From positions 76,242,317-76,306,316 of the forward strand of contig CM043701.1 of the NCBI GenBank assembly GCA_023935145.1: a DNA stretch of 64,000 bases, in the 5' to 3' direction. Numbering within the stretch: position 1 is the first letter of the stretch; each line of letters begins with the position of its first letter. Below are positions 46,993-57,576 of this stretch, in pieces. Made by a program: the position numbers and the translations under genes. Below the pieces are notes generated by a model. That model had not been told where the DNA came from, searched no databases, and saw only the letters and a program-made list of their open reading frames with translations. Origin of the DNA: Bretschneidera sinensis (taxonomy: Eukaryota; Streptophyta; Magnoliopsida; Brassicales; Akaniaceae).

Positions 46993-49900
46993 CCATTCTT
47001 AGCCACGGCTAACGCCCTAATCAATTGTAGGACAGGGGTGATGAAGATCTCCTTCGGAAATATGACAGTGGAGTTGAACATTTTTGATATCACTAGGCAA
47101 CCACTGGAATATGATGAAATGAGAGATGTATGCTTGATAGAGGAGATTCTTGAGGATACTGTGGATGAATCAAGCATTGAGGATCCTATGGAGGCATGCT
47201 TTGCTCACTTTGGAGAGGACTTGGGTTTAGATAAGTTACTCGAGGAAATAAATGCCATTTTGGAGTCTGATCCTCAAGAAAGCATAGAGGAGGAGAAAGA
47301 GTCACCCGAACCTCAACAGAAGGAACTTAAGCCTTTACCGGATAATCTTAAGTATAAGTTCCTGGGTCCAGCACACTGTTTGCCTGTGATAATAGCTTTA
47401 GATTTGGGAGAGGCTCAAGAGGAGAAATTATTAGATGTTTTAAGAGAGCACAAGGAAGCTATCGGCTGGACCATTGAGGATATTAAGGGAATCAGCCCCT
47501 CGGTGGTGATGCACAGGATACATTTGGAGGAAGATGCTAAGCCATCGAGGGAGCCGCAAAGAAGGCTCAACCCTGCTATGCAAGAGGTTGTGAGGGCAGA
47601 GGTTATTAAGCTGTTAGATGCAGGGATCATTTATCCCATCTCTGATAGCAAGTGGGTGAGCCCCATTCATGTCGTGCCCAAGCGAGCTGGGTTAACGGTA
47701 GTAAAGAATAAGGACGACGAGTTGGTGCCAACTCGTGTGCAGTCTGGGTGGAGAGTGTGTATAGACTACCGTAAGCTGACCACTGCCACAAGGAAGGATC
47801 ACTTTCCACTTCCATTTATTGATCAGATGGTGGAGTGTTTGGCTGGGCACGAGTATTATTGCTTTTTGGATGGTTATTCTGGATATAACCAGGTCCCCGT
47901 GGACCCCGAAGATCAGGAGAAGACGACATTTACCTGTCCGTTTGGGACCTTCGCCTACCGTCGCATGCCCTTTGGGTTATGCAATGCACCCGCCAATTTT
48001 CAGCGGTGCATGGTCAGTATATTCTCTGACATGGTAGAGCGGTTCTTGGAGATTTTCATGGACGACTTCTCCGTCTTTGGTTCAACATTTGAGGAGTGCC
48101 TGCACCGTCTCTCTTTGGTTTTGGTACGGTGCAAGGAGAAGAACCTGGTGCTTAATTGGGAGAAGTGCCATTTTATGGTCAAGCAAGGAATTGTACTGGG
48201 GCATATCGTATCTCATCGAGGGATTGAGGTCGACAAAGCAAAGGTGGATTTGATTTCCAGCCTTCCACCCCCACGTACGGTGAAAGAGGTTCGATCTTTT
48301 CTGGGCCATGCAGGTTTCTATAGGCGATTTATCCAGAATTTCAGTAAGATTGCCAGGCCTTTGTGCAAGTTGTTGCAAAAAGATGCCCCATTTCTATTTG
48401 ATGAGGATTGTAAGAAAGCATTTGGGGATCTGAAGGAAATTCTGACGTCCACACCCATTATTCAGCCACCTAACTGGGGTGTGCCTTTTGAGATTATGTG
48501 TGACGCATCAGACTATGCTGTTGGAGTTGTTTTGGGGCAGCGTGTTGATAAACTTCCCCATGCTATCTATTACGCAAGTCAAACTCTAAACGACGCACAA
48601 CTCAATTATTCTACCACTGAGAAGGAGTTGCTTGCAGTCATTTTTGCACTAGACAAGTTCAGATCCTACTTGTTAGGATCTAAAGTCATTATCTACTCGG
48701 ACCATGCTGCATTGAAGTATCTTTTCTCTAAAAAAGATGCTAAATCTCGTCTTATCCGATGGATCTTGCTACTTCAAGAGTTCGACATTGAGATTCGGGA
48801 TAAGAAAGGTTCGGAAAATGTGGTGGCGGACCATTTGTCTAGATTGATTGTGGAATTCAGTGACGCTGCCACTCCCATCTCTGAGACCTTTCCTGATAAG
48901 CAATTGATGCACATTGCTCACAGTCCCGCACCATGGTTTGCTGACATAGTGAACTATCTTGTCATCGGACACATGCCCTTGCATTGGGGGAGGCAAGATA
49001 AATCAAAATTTTTGGCCATGGTAAAACACTTTTTCTGGGACGATCCTTACCTGTTCAAGTATTGTCCTGATTAGATCATTAGACGATGTATTCCTGAGCA
49101 TAACCAATCTAATGTCATCGCCTTTTGTCATGATCATGCATGTGGAGGCCATTTTAGTGCTAAAAAGACCGCTGCAAAGATTTTGTAGTGTGGATTTTAT
49201 TGGCCTACCCTGTTCCGGGACTCTCACACCTACTGTATATCTTGTGAGCGTTGCCAAAAGCTAGGGAGTCTTTCTAGGAGAAATATGATGCCCCTCAACC
49301 CTATTCTGATTGTTGAGATTTTTGATGTGTGGGGCATTGATTTCATGGGACCATTTCCAAACTCCTTTGGCTACTTATACATTCTAGTTGCTGTGGACTA
49401 TCTGTCCAAGTGGGTGGAGGCTGTTGCGTGCAAGACCAATGACCACAGAGTCGTGGTCCAGTTCTTGAAAGACACTATTTTTGCTCGTTTTGGTACGCCT
49501 CGAGCAATCATAAGTGATGGAGGTAAGCACTTTTGCAACAAGATCTTTGAGCAGTTGATGAAGAAATATTGTATTACACACAAAGTTGCCACCCCATATC
49601 ACCCACAGACGAGTGGTCAAGTGGAAATCTCAAATCACGAGATCAAACATATTTTGGAAAAGACTGTGAACCCTACTAGAAAGGATTGGTCTCTGCGATT
49701 GACGGATGCACTGTGGGCATATCGGACAGCCTTCAAGACACCAATTGGCATGTCTCCCTATCGCATTGTATACGGAAAGGCATGTCACCTTCCGGTTGAA
49801 TTAGAGCATCGTGCGTATTGGGCTGCCAAGCAACTAAATTTTAATCTTTCCAAGGCTGGCTAACAACGAAAGCTCCAACTCAATGAATTGGAGGAGCTGC

Positions 49901-50226
49901 GGAATGATGCATATGAGTGTGCCCGATCATACAAAGCACAAATGAAGAAGACTCATGACCAAAATATTTTGAGACGAGCTTTTGAGCCTGGTCAAAGAGT
50001 TCTTCTTTATAATTCGCGCCTGCATCTTTTTCCAGGCAAGCTCAAATACCGATGGTCAGGCCCATTCATTATTCGATTGGTTTTTCCTCATGGGGCCATC
50101 GAGATTGAGGATCCTAAGAATGGTAATACTTTCAAGGTAAATGGACAGAGGCTGAAACCATTCTTAGAGTTGAGGAGTCCGGACATTGAGACGATACTGT
50201 TGGAGGATCCTAGTTACTCAGATTGA
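46993..50226 (+). pseudogene. Athila pol: RT, RNase H, integrase (three nonsense codons)
   Basis: It continues in the gag frame. The longest open part is 47038-49074 (678 codons). Reverse transcriptase is at about 47500-48300 with FMDD (48055-48066); RNase H at about 48480-48860 with CDASDYAVG. Integrase follows: zinc-binding HHCC part (49120-49260), catalytic Asp codons at 49339 and 49516 and Glu at 49624, with 35 residues between the last two. The C-terminal part ends at 50226. Stops: TAG 49072, TAG 49186, TAA 49861. All catalytic residues are retained; there is no chromodomain, as expected for Athila. Confidence 0.92.
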
Positions 50227-50244
50227 GTGTAGTATTCTAGGGAG

Positions 50245-50290
50245 AGTCTGGCTGAAGACGTAAAACTTAGCACTCATGGGAGGCACCCCA
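50245..50290 (+). promoter_or_regulatory. Conserved post-coding block, Athila
   Basis: GTCTGGCTGAAGACGTAAAA and CTTAGCACTCATGGGAGGCA, starting about 20 bp after the pol stop. It is present in all three Athila-group families here in the same position. Confidence 0.6.
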
Positions 50291-50405
50291 CAGCTTATCT
50301 TTTCTTTTGTTTATTTATTATTTCGCATTTTTATGATTAATGTTTGTTTCCAGTATTTTTTGTTTTCCAGTTTTTATTTTTCAGGGACAAAGCGTACTTC
50401 AGTTC

Positions 50406-50420
50406 AAGTTTGGGGGTATG
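50406..50420 (+). promoter_or_regulatory. Extra polypurine tract 1
   Basis: AAGTTTGGGGGTATG, identical over 14 bases to the tract that borders the 3' LTR. Confidence 0.6.
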
Positions 50421-50507
50421 CTATGAGCCATACGAGTCCAGATAGTTCTCTATATCTCAGGTCAGCTCTTTCCATATTAGTCACACATTGGGGTCAATGT
50501 GTAATTT

Positions 50508-50522
50508 AAGTTTGGGGGTATG
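50508..50522 (+). promoter_or_regulatory. Extra polypurine tract 2
   Basis: AAGTTTGGGGGTATG again, 102 bp after the first extra copy. Confidence 0.6.
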
Positions 50523-51506
50523 GGAGACACATCACGCACTTTGTCCTAATTTGTTGTCTTTTCGTCATAGAGATAAATGCATGCTCATGTTATCGTAAAA
50601 TTTTAGTTGATCTAAACATTTTCTGTGATGTGATGTCATTGGTGAGCTTAACATTTTGAGCACATGATCTGGTGATAAATTTTTAAAATTTAGTTACTTA
50701 CTTTAGGCATTTTGAGAATTCACATGTTTGATCTAATCTAACACGAGCACATTAGCACAAATTATGTGAGGTATGACACGTGATTTTAATGTGTATTTTT
50801 CCTTATCTTAACTGAAACTGGATGACTTGTTGGATGAACTCTTGGGCATAGGAAAATAAAAAAAATAAAAAAAAAATAAAAATTATCAATAAACTTTTCG
50901 CTGAGTAACTGGACCTCTTGCCTCAGTAAGCAGTGAGTGTTCACGTCAAAAGGTGGAATTTTGCTTGGTAATATTAAGGTCGGTTTAATTTCGTAGCCTT
51001 TTTGACTCGAGTTAGTAAGTCCTTAGGGGTGTTTTTACACCTAATGCCCTAAAGCCTCTTGGTTTGGGAGTCATTGGCTCAACACTCGCTACATGGGTCA
51101 ATTAGAAAGCTTAAGGGAACTAAACATAGCCGTGCCTTATGAAAAAAAAAAAGAATAAAATAAAAACTATGCCTTTTCATTCATTTTTTATGGGAAATTC
51201 GGTGAATCTTGAGACATGGAGACCTTACACATTAGAGTTACTTGGAAGCTTCATTTTTATATGCTAATTCACCTTACACTGATTCAAGCTTGTGATGCCT
51301 TATCCTGCATTTTGTAAGTAATTAGATTTTAGCATTTCTATTCATTGAGAAGATGGGTTTACCTTTTTAAGCTTGCTTATGAATGAATATCATAGTGATG
51401 TGTGCTCCTTAAATTTTTTGGATACCATGAATGATGACTTTATCTTTATGTTCTTTGTTTTTCATTGAGTCTTTTATTTTGTTTTGCTAAGGGACTAGCA
51501 AAATAT

Positions 51507-51521
51507 AAGTTTGGGGGTATT
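51507..51521 (+). promoter_or_regulatory. Polypurine tract, Athila
   Basis: AAGTTTGGGGGTATT immediately before the 3' LTR start TGATGAG; the expected plus-strand primer. Confidence 0.9.
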
Positions 51522-51687
51522 TGATGAGTCTTAAATATTGCATATTTTATACCCTTAACTTACATTTGTTATGCTCTTAGTTAGTAGTATTTTACTTCAT
51601 TTTATGTTTTTCTTGTGTTTTGTGTGTTTTTACAGCTTTGTGGAGAAAGTGCAGCATTTCAGGTTGATTTGAAGCTTCTGGAGACAT

Positions 51688-51894
51688 TGCGCTCGATCGC
51701 AACAGATATGCGATCGAGCGCACCTGCCTTTGAACGAGCGCAAGGTCAACATCCCACATCGAAATATTTGAAGTTCAGTGCATCTGTGATCGATCGCAGC
51801 AGACATGCGATCGAGCGCACATGAGATCGTGCGCACAAGACATGCGATCGATCGTACCTGCGATCGATCGCAACACGCTGCGATCAAGCGCACA
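51688..51894 (+). repeat. CGATCG palindromic array, Athila 3' LTR
   Basis: One unit shorter than in the 5' LTR; the palindrome TGCGATCGATCGCA is at 51859-51872. Confidence 0.9.
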
Positions 51895-51947
51895 CGGGCC
51901 TGTATCCCACATCGTTTCTGCAACCTGTTTTACTCCGGGTCTCCTCC

Positions 51948-51955
51948 TATATAAA
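51948..51955 (+). promoter_or_regulatory. TATA box, Athila 3' LTR
   Basis: TATATAAA, the same position as in the 5' LTR. Confidence 0.7.
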
Positions 51956-52770
51956 CACCATTTGGCTTCATAATCCAATGTACAATTCCTGAGCCACTTT
52001 GGTGTTTACCGGTGGACGTCCGCTAGCATTTTGGTGGATCCCTAAGGCATTGCTACCACGAGGGGAAGCGCCGCCCGACAGCGAGTGGAATTTCTCCCAT
52101 GTAAAGTTGTTTATTTATTTCTTTATATTCAGTTGTTTTAGTTTAAATGTTTAGCACTTTTTATTACAGCTTTATAGTTATGAGTGGCTAGACTCTTCAG
52201 CTAAGGTTGAAGATGAAGCCCCGCCGTTGTTTGGCGTAGTAGTTCAGATTTGCTTGTACAAATCTGACAATTTTGAGTATAAATGTTCTGTCAATTATTT
52301 GAGTTAATCTTATAATTGATTGAGTTTAAATTGTCTGTTGGATTTTCTTTATGTTTCATCTGATGGATACATTGAATGCTTTTCGATTAAATTGGATTCC
52401 CTTTGTGATTTGTTAAGAGCGGATACATTGGGTGCTTTTGGTTTAGTTGGGATATTCTTTGTTTTTTGTCTTATAGTTGGATTCATAGAATGTTTTGATA
52501 GGCTATATTTTTAGAACATGTATGCTTAACTTCGGTGGGGTGGATTCGGAAACCTTAGTGCTTTTTATTATTAGTTTTAAATCAATTAAATTTAGTTTTA
52601 ATTTATTTTGCAAATTATCATTCAAAATTCGTAACTAGGTTAAGATAGAGTTAATTTAGATTAAAAATTATATTTTCACAACGCAATTCCCTATGGATTC
52701 GATCTCGCACTTGCACAACGCTATATTGCAAACGACTCGTGCGCTTGCGAGTAAATTAAAACTCACAACA

Positions 52771-53136
52771 ACTTCATTCTTCTTTGGGTTCATAATTGTT
52801 TGGCATAATTTTGGTCTTAAGTTCACGTATATTCAAGTCATATGTTGATAGCGCTGCCAAGCATATATTTGTTTTTAGGTTGCATATAGTATAAGTACCA
52901 TATATCATGTAAGATATATAGGTTGCATGTAAATTCCTTTCATCCATTCAAAAACAATAATAAGACAAAAAACGAAAGAAAAATAAAAAAATATTGACTT
53001 TTTGCATTTTCTTTTTATTTGACTATGGAGTCTTGCATTGGTAAAAATAAAATTATAAAAATTATAAAAAGTTTAAAACAAACCAAAAATAATAGATCTC
53101 TTACATTTTTGCATTGTCATAAAAAAAATTGAGAGC
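52771..53136. other. Unassigned region right of the Athila element
   Basis: Continuation of 41578-43313. A-rich and T-rich runs, no coding similarity before 53137. Confidence 0.35.
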
Positions 53137-54079
53137 TTGGTTAAAGGAATTCAGCGCTTCAACTTCAGGATCTTTGACATTGACACCATCTTTTCTCATT
53201 CTCAATTTCACTTGGACATGGATTTTCTCAAGGTATGTTCTCATTTTTGGAGTCCAAAGAGGCACATATTTATGTTCAGTTTTAGTGTGATTTTCTCCGC
53301 CTTTGAAGAATTTGGTGTTGTATTCTTGGTGCTTTAACTTTTAAGGACATCTTTATTCCTCCATCTAGAATTGAGCTTGCTAAGAAAATTTCAAATCTTT
53401 GGATTGCCTTTGGAGACCATAAATGTTTAGATAGAGGATGGATTCATGTCACTACTTCCCATCATCGATTACTTCATGCCTAACACTACCACCAAGGGTG
53501 AGTACCCAAAGGCTCAACGTCAGGCTATTTGCTTTGTTCTTCTTAGCCATTTTTCTTGAAATCTTAGGAAGGCTAATGAAGTTGTTCACTCATTGATGTT
53601 TTGGAAGTCATGGAGAACAATGCGGCTTCAATTTCATTAATTTTGGGGGAGACCTTTCATTGGTTCGATTCATTTTCACAAGGAAAAGAAAGAGATTTTT
53701 ATGGACGTCTTCTTCTTCGGCAAGTAAACAATTTATGTATATTTCTTTCTTTCTTTCTTTTTTCTATTTTTTTATCTTTTTTATTTATTTCTTTTAACAT
53801 GTATATTTTTCCTTGCAATCTGGCTTTCTAAGAGATTGAAATTAGTCATGCCTACTTCTATGCCTTATTCAATAAAATTCTTAACTCAATCTCAAATCAT
53901 TCTTGAAAGGCTAAATGAAATGAAAAAGTATGGAAAATGGCTATTATTCTTGAATGAAGATGAGATACAATGGACTTTCCTCTGGTGGAAGATTGAGAGT
54001 GTTGATATTTGTCTAAGGTTTAAACATGGTTAAGGTTTAAACAAAAGGTGGAAGAGTGAATTTCAGCATGTTAAAGGAG

Positions 54080-54350
54080 TGCACACAAATGTGCGTGGCA
54101 CTTTGGAGCAAAGGCAAAGGAAGGCACACTAGTGTGTACGCTTCAGCACACAAGTTGGAAAATGTGTGCGCACCAGTGTGCGCACAGCTGAGAGAGGGCC
54201 AACATCAGCGTGCGCAGCACCTCTCCCTCACCAGTGCCACACCACCCAGCAAATGATGAAAAAGGTGTTTGCCTAGCACCGCACTGCCCAGCAAGTGATG
54301 AAAATGGTGTTTGCCTAGCGCCGCATCGCCCTTTTTCAGTGCCTAGGCAC
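54080..54350 (+). repeat. GTGCGCAC-type palindromic array, copia-2 5' LTR
   Basis: Repeated GTGCACACA, GTGTGCGCACCA and GCGTGCGCAGCAC variants at 54080-54225, including the palindrome TGTGCGCACA at 54177-54186. The perfect palindrome GTGCCTAGGCAC follows at 54339-54350. GC-rich against an AT-rich background. Confidence 0.75.
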
Positions 54351-54520
54351 TAGGCACACTGATGCACACATGGATAGCTTGTTTTAGCATCTTGTTAAGT
54401 GCGTGGATACAAGGTTAAAACATATAGGATCACTTAGAATTGATGTATGGCTAAGGTTGATTGCCCATCAAGATCTAAGGGTGGAGATTGACTTCAAGAT
54501 AGGTTCAAGAAGTTGTGCAC

Positions 54521-54528
54521 TATATAAA
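54521..54528 (+). promoter_or_regulatory. TATA box 1, copia-2 5' LTR
   Basis: TATATAAA in the first duplicated promoter segment. Confidence 0.65.
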
Positions 54529-54837
54529 GGGTCATCTAGGTTCAATCTCAAGAGTGTGATAACACAAGTAAGATGTAATGTAACTTATAAGACATGTATG
54601 TGAATGAGAGAATTATGTGAGAGTGCAAAGACACAGACATATAAGAGGGACTCATTGTAGAGAGGCTGGTTATAAAGAAGAGAGAGTAGTATAGATAGAG
54701 AGCCCTCTTGTTAAGTGTGTGGGTGTAAGGTTAAAACGCACAACATCACTTAGGATTGATGAAGGGCCATGGTTGATTGGTCATCAAGATCTAAAGGTGG
54801 AGAATGACACACGAGATTGGACAAGAAGTTGGTGCAC

Positions 54838-54845
54838 TATATAAA
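54838..54845 (+). promoter_or_regulatory. TATA box 2, copia-2 5' LTR
   Basis: TATATAAA in the second duplicated promoter segment, 317 bp after the first. Confidence 0.65.
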
Positions 54846-55270
54846 GGGTCACCTAGCTTCATTCTCAACAAGAATGTAAAAGATATTGTGACAAGACACA
54901 AGAGTGTGTGTGAATGAGAGAATTGTGTGAGAGTGTAAACACACAGATAGACAAGAGGGACTCATTATAGAGGCTGGTTGTAAAGAGAGAGATTTGTATA
55001 GAAAGTGATTAGCTCTTTCTTGTTCTTTTATTTGTTCCTTCAAGAACTTGAGGTTTGTTGGAGAGGGTTGCTAAATTGTAAAGAACCATTAGTGCAGAGA
55101 GTTCAGAGGAACTCACGGGGACATAGGCACATTGCCAAACCTCGATAATAAATCGCTTGTGTTCTTTTCTTTCTTGCTTTCGATTGTTGTATTTCTTTCT
55201 ACAAGTCATTCTAGACTTGGGTGTTTGGAAGATCACCACCTGGGCATCTTGTCAAGGTGATTTCAAACAG

Positions 55271-55282
55271 TGGTATTAGAGC
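55271..55282 (+). promoter_or_regulatory. Primer binding site (initiator tRNA-Met), copia-2
   Basis: TGGTATTAGAGC, one mismatch to the tRNA-Met complement, one base from the LTR end. Confidence 0.85.
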
Positions 55283-55344
55283 TTGCACAGCTGGGTGTCA
55301 GAGCAAGAACAGAAGGTGACAGAGTTAAGACTCTAATCAGAGGT

Positions 55345-55555
55345 CAACTTCTTAGGTGATTCAAGAACAGAGTTAAGATCTATATCTGATCATTTTCTTG
55401 AGGTAAATCAAGAACGGAGTTAAGATCAATATCTGATCATGTTCTTGAGGGTGATTCAAGAACGGAATAAAGATCAAGATCTGATCGTGTTCTTGAGGGT
55501 GATTCAAGAAGGATATTAAGATCCATCTTCGATTTGTGTTCTTGAGGTTTAGAAG
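55345..55555 (+). repeat. 48-bp tandem repeats in copia-2 leader
   Basis: Four units with period 47-48 bp, starting at TCAAGAAC (55361, 55408, 55456, 55504). Each pairs CAAGAAC with GTTCTTG across about 25 bases and has GATC sequences between them, so the leader RNA could form a row of similar hairpins. Confidence 0.8.
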
Positions 55556-55604
55556 AAGTTAGAAATCATTTGTGGATGCTGCATAAATCAAGGGATCTTC
55601 TCCG

Positions 55605-56490
55605 CAAGATGAGTTCAAATTTCGGTATTGAGAAGTTTGATGGAAAGGGAGATTTTTCCCTATGGAAGCAGAAGATCAAGGCGGTTCTAGTGCAACAGAA
55701 AGTGGACTTGGCTATTGGAGAAGATGATGCTTTTCTAGCAAGTGTTACGGAGGACCAGCAGAATTAAATAAAGAAGATGGCATACAACACCATCTTCTTC
55801 CACATATCGGATAATGTCACAAGGGAGTGTGGAGACTCGGAAGATCCAACTGCAATATGGAAGAAACTAGATGAGTTGTTTCTTGTCAAGACTCTCCCGG
55901 ATAAGAGGTATCTTCGTAAATGAATCTTTGCTTTTAAATTTGATCCTAATAAAGAGTTGCAAGATAATCTTGATGCCAAGATAAGGAGTGCATTAAGTGG
56001 AAGAAGGTTGTTCATTAAAAGAAAGCCAGCAACTCGGTATGGCAGCAACATGTATGACTACTACTAGGACAGAGGTAGAGGAGAGAGCCATGGGAGAGTG
56101 CACAGCAATATGCATGGCTACTACTGGAACAGAGGTAGAGGAGAGAGCCATGGGAGAGTGCACAGCAACATACATGGCTACTACCAGGACAGAGGTAGAG
56201 GAGAGAGCCATGGGAGAGTGCGCAGCAACATGCATGGTACTACCAGGATAGAGGTAGAGGAGAGAGCCATGGGAGAGTGCACAGCAACATGCATGGCTAC
56301 TACTGGGACAGAGGTAGAGGAGAGAGCTATCGGAGAGAGTACTCCAAACCAAGATTTGGAGGGAAGAGTTGCTACTATTGCCATAAGGAGGGTCATGTCA
56401 AGAAAGATTGCAAGAAGATGACAAAGGATAGAGGAAGAAGCCATACCAAGAATGGAGAGGCTTCAGCTGCCAAGACAGAATAGCAAGATG
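55605..56490 (+). pseudogene. copia-2 gag (broken)
   Basis: The start codon at about 55609 opens FGIEKFDGKGDFSLWKQKIK, the N-terminal signature of Tork/TNT1-like gag. ISDNVTREC...AIWKKLDELF follows after a stop at 55765. Beyond 56040 the protein consists of five 20-residue repeats rich in RGRGES, then a CCHC knuckle (CYYCHKEGHVKKDC, intact). One repeat unit has lost a base, which shifts the frame. Family role: RNA binding and particle assembly. Confidence 0.78.
56041..56340 (+). repeat. 60-bp tandem repeat in copia-2 gag, five copies
   Basis: Units begin at 56041, 56101, 56161, 56221 and 56280; four are exactly 60 bp and the fourth is 59 bp. Neighbouring units differ at only a few positions, so the expansion is recent. 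The encoded repeat contains DRGRGESHGRV. Confidence 0.92.
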
Positions 56491-57460
56491 ATGATGCTCT
56501 TGTTGTGTGCTCAAGTGTTAGCAAGGGCTAAGAAGGCAACTGGAAATAGATCTTGGATACCAGGTGCACTCATCACATGTGCCCTCACTGGAGTTGGTTC
56601 AATAATTTCAGGGAAACAAATGATGAAAGAGTTTTCTTGGGGAATGATATTTCTTACTAAGTGAGGGGCACGGGAGATATCCAGGTGAGGATGTTTGATG
56701 GAATGACAAGGCTGTTAAAAGATGTGAGATATCTCCCGGATTTAAAAAGGAATTTGATCTCATTGGGGCAGCTGGATTCCATGGGATACACATGCAAGAT
56801 AGAGGGAGGAAAGATCAAGGTAGCCAAGGGATCTTTGGTAGTGATCAAAGCAGCAATGAAGGATGGACTCTATGAGATGATTGGAGACATGGAGATCAAG
56901 GATCAAGTAGAAAGCTTGATCGCTGAGATGGATGAGGCAGCCCTTTAGCAATCTCGCTTGGGACATATGTGCGAAGAGGGCCTGCAAGTTCTCAACAAGG
57001 ATGGCCTACTTGGTGGAAACAAAGTAGAGGAACTTGATTTCTGCGAGTGTTGTGTTCTTGAGAAGCAACATCGGATCAGCTTCAACACCGGAGTGCACAA
57101 GTCTAAGGGCATTCTTGACTACATTCATGTGGACCTTTGGGGACCAGCAAGGACACCAACACATGGAGGTAAATCTCAGCAGATTTGTGAATAGTCTCGA
57201 AAAGAAACATTGGCTTGGGATGAAGTGGTTGCTGAGGTATTTGAAGGCTCAGTGGCAGTCGGTAGTAGCACTCTTAACAATTGAGGCTGAGTACATAGCA
57301 GCTATGGAAGCCATAAAGGAGGCTATGTGGTGTAAAGGGTTGTTGGACGAGTGGATGGTCCTAAAAGAGCAGGTGGTGGTGTCTTTGGAAAAAAAAAATG
57401 GCCACGGAATAAAATCCTACAGATTTAGGTACCAAGGTTCTACCTCTAAGAAGGTCTAAT
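56491..57460 (+). pseudogene. copia-2 pol remnants (internal deletion)
   Basis: Fragments in order: a protease-region remnant (about 56500-56660), LKDVRYLPDLKRNLISLGQLD (56700-56770), the GAG-pre-integrase region with CECCVLEKQHRISF (57050-57085), the integrase beginning DYIHVDLWGPARTPTHGG (57117-57168), and then directly the RNase H end (WLLRYLK, TEAEYIAA-like IEAEYIAAMEAIKEAMW, 57220-57330). The integrase core, the whole RT and most of RNase H are deleted, with a junction near 57170. Confidence 0.82.
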
Positions 57461-57576
57461 CATTGCCTTGGACTTCTTAGGAATGGAGTCGGTTGAATGA
57501 TGACTCAAAATGAGTTTAGATCCTGAAGTTCTCTACGCAATAGTTCGAGTTTAAACACTTAGACAAAGGTAGAGAT

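Larger units (their letters stand above)
50227..51506 (+). other. 3' noncoding region of the Athila element
   Basis: No envelope-like frame; the longest open frame (50276-50509, 77 codons) has no counterpart in the related elements. It carries the conserved post-coding block (50245-50290), two extra polypurine tracts and segments shared with TR-GAG1. Confidence 0.75.
43314..52770 (+). mobile_element. Athila-lineage Ty3/gypsy element, complete and young
   Basis: LTRs of 1264 bp (43314-44577) and 1249 bp (51522-52770), perfect target duplication ACTTC (43309-43313 and 52771-52775), tRNA-Asp primer site and polypurine tract. gag and pol lie in one continuous frame, broken only by six nonsense codons with no frameshift. 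The LTRs differ by about twenty substitutions on visual comparison, one 16-bp indel and one single base, roughly 98% identity. FMDD in the RT, the tRNA-Asp primer and the gag signature place it in the Athila lineage; no envelope-like gene is present. Confidence 0.95.
51522..52770 (+). repeat. Athila 3' LTR
   Basis: TGATGAGTC to CACAACA. It matches the 5' LTR closely; 16 bp of the array are absent relative to the 5' LTR (present there at about 43515-43530). Confidence 0.95.
54391..55010 (+). repeat. 316-bp tandem duplication with two TATA boxes
   Basis: Copy 1 at 54391-54706, copy 2 at 54707-55010. Each begins CTTGTTAAGTG and holds CACTATATAAAGGGTC. The copies have diverged visibly. Confidence 0.85.
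54000..55269 (+). repeat. copia-2 5' LTR with internal duplications
   Basis: It starts TGTTGATATT and ends TTTCAAACA. A 316-bp segment is tandemly duplicated (54391-54706 and 54707-55010), and a roughly 46-bp segment around AGCAAGTGATGAAAATGG is also doubled (54236-54328). The 3' LTR has single copies of both. Confidence 0.88.

Noticed and set aside
47038..49074. Possible integrated plant pararetrovirus RT
   Set aside because: The RT is followed by RNase H and a DDE integrase between LTRs with target duplications, which identifies a Ty3/gypsy retrotransposon.
50227..51506. Envelope-like gene after pol, as in some Athila elements
   Set aside because: No long frame, and the region is conserved as noncoding DNA with the TR-GAG elements.
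53601..53831. Independent 76-codon gene
   Set aside because: Its LGETFHWFDSF part fits the mobile-domain-like pseudogene in order; the rest is T-rich low complexity.
55993..56444. Long frames on the minus strand and in other plus frames over gag repeats
   Set aside because: A 60-bp repeat keeps all frames open; only the frame with the RG-rich segment continues gag.
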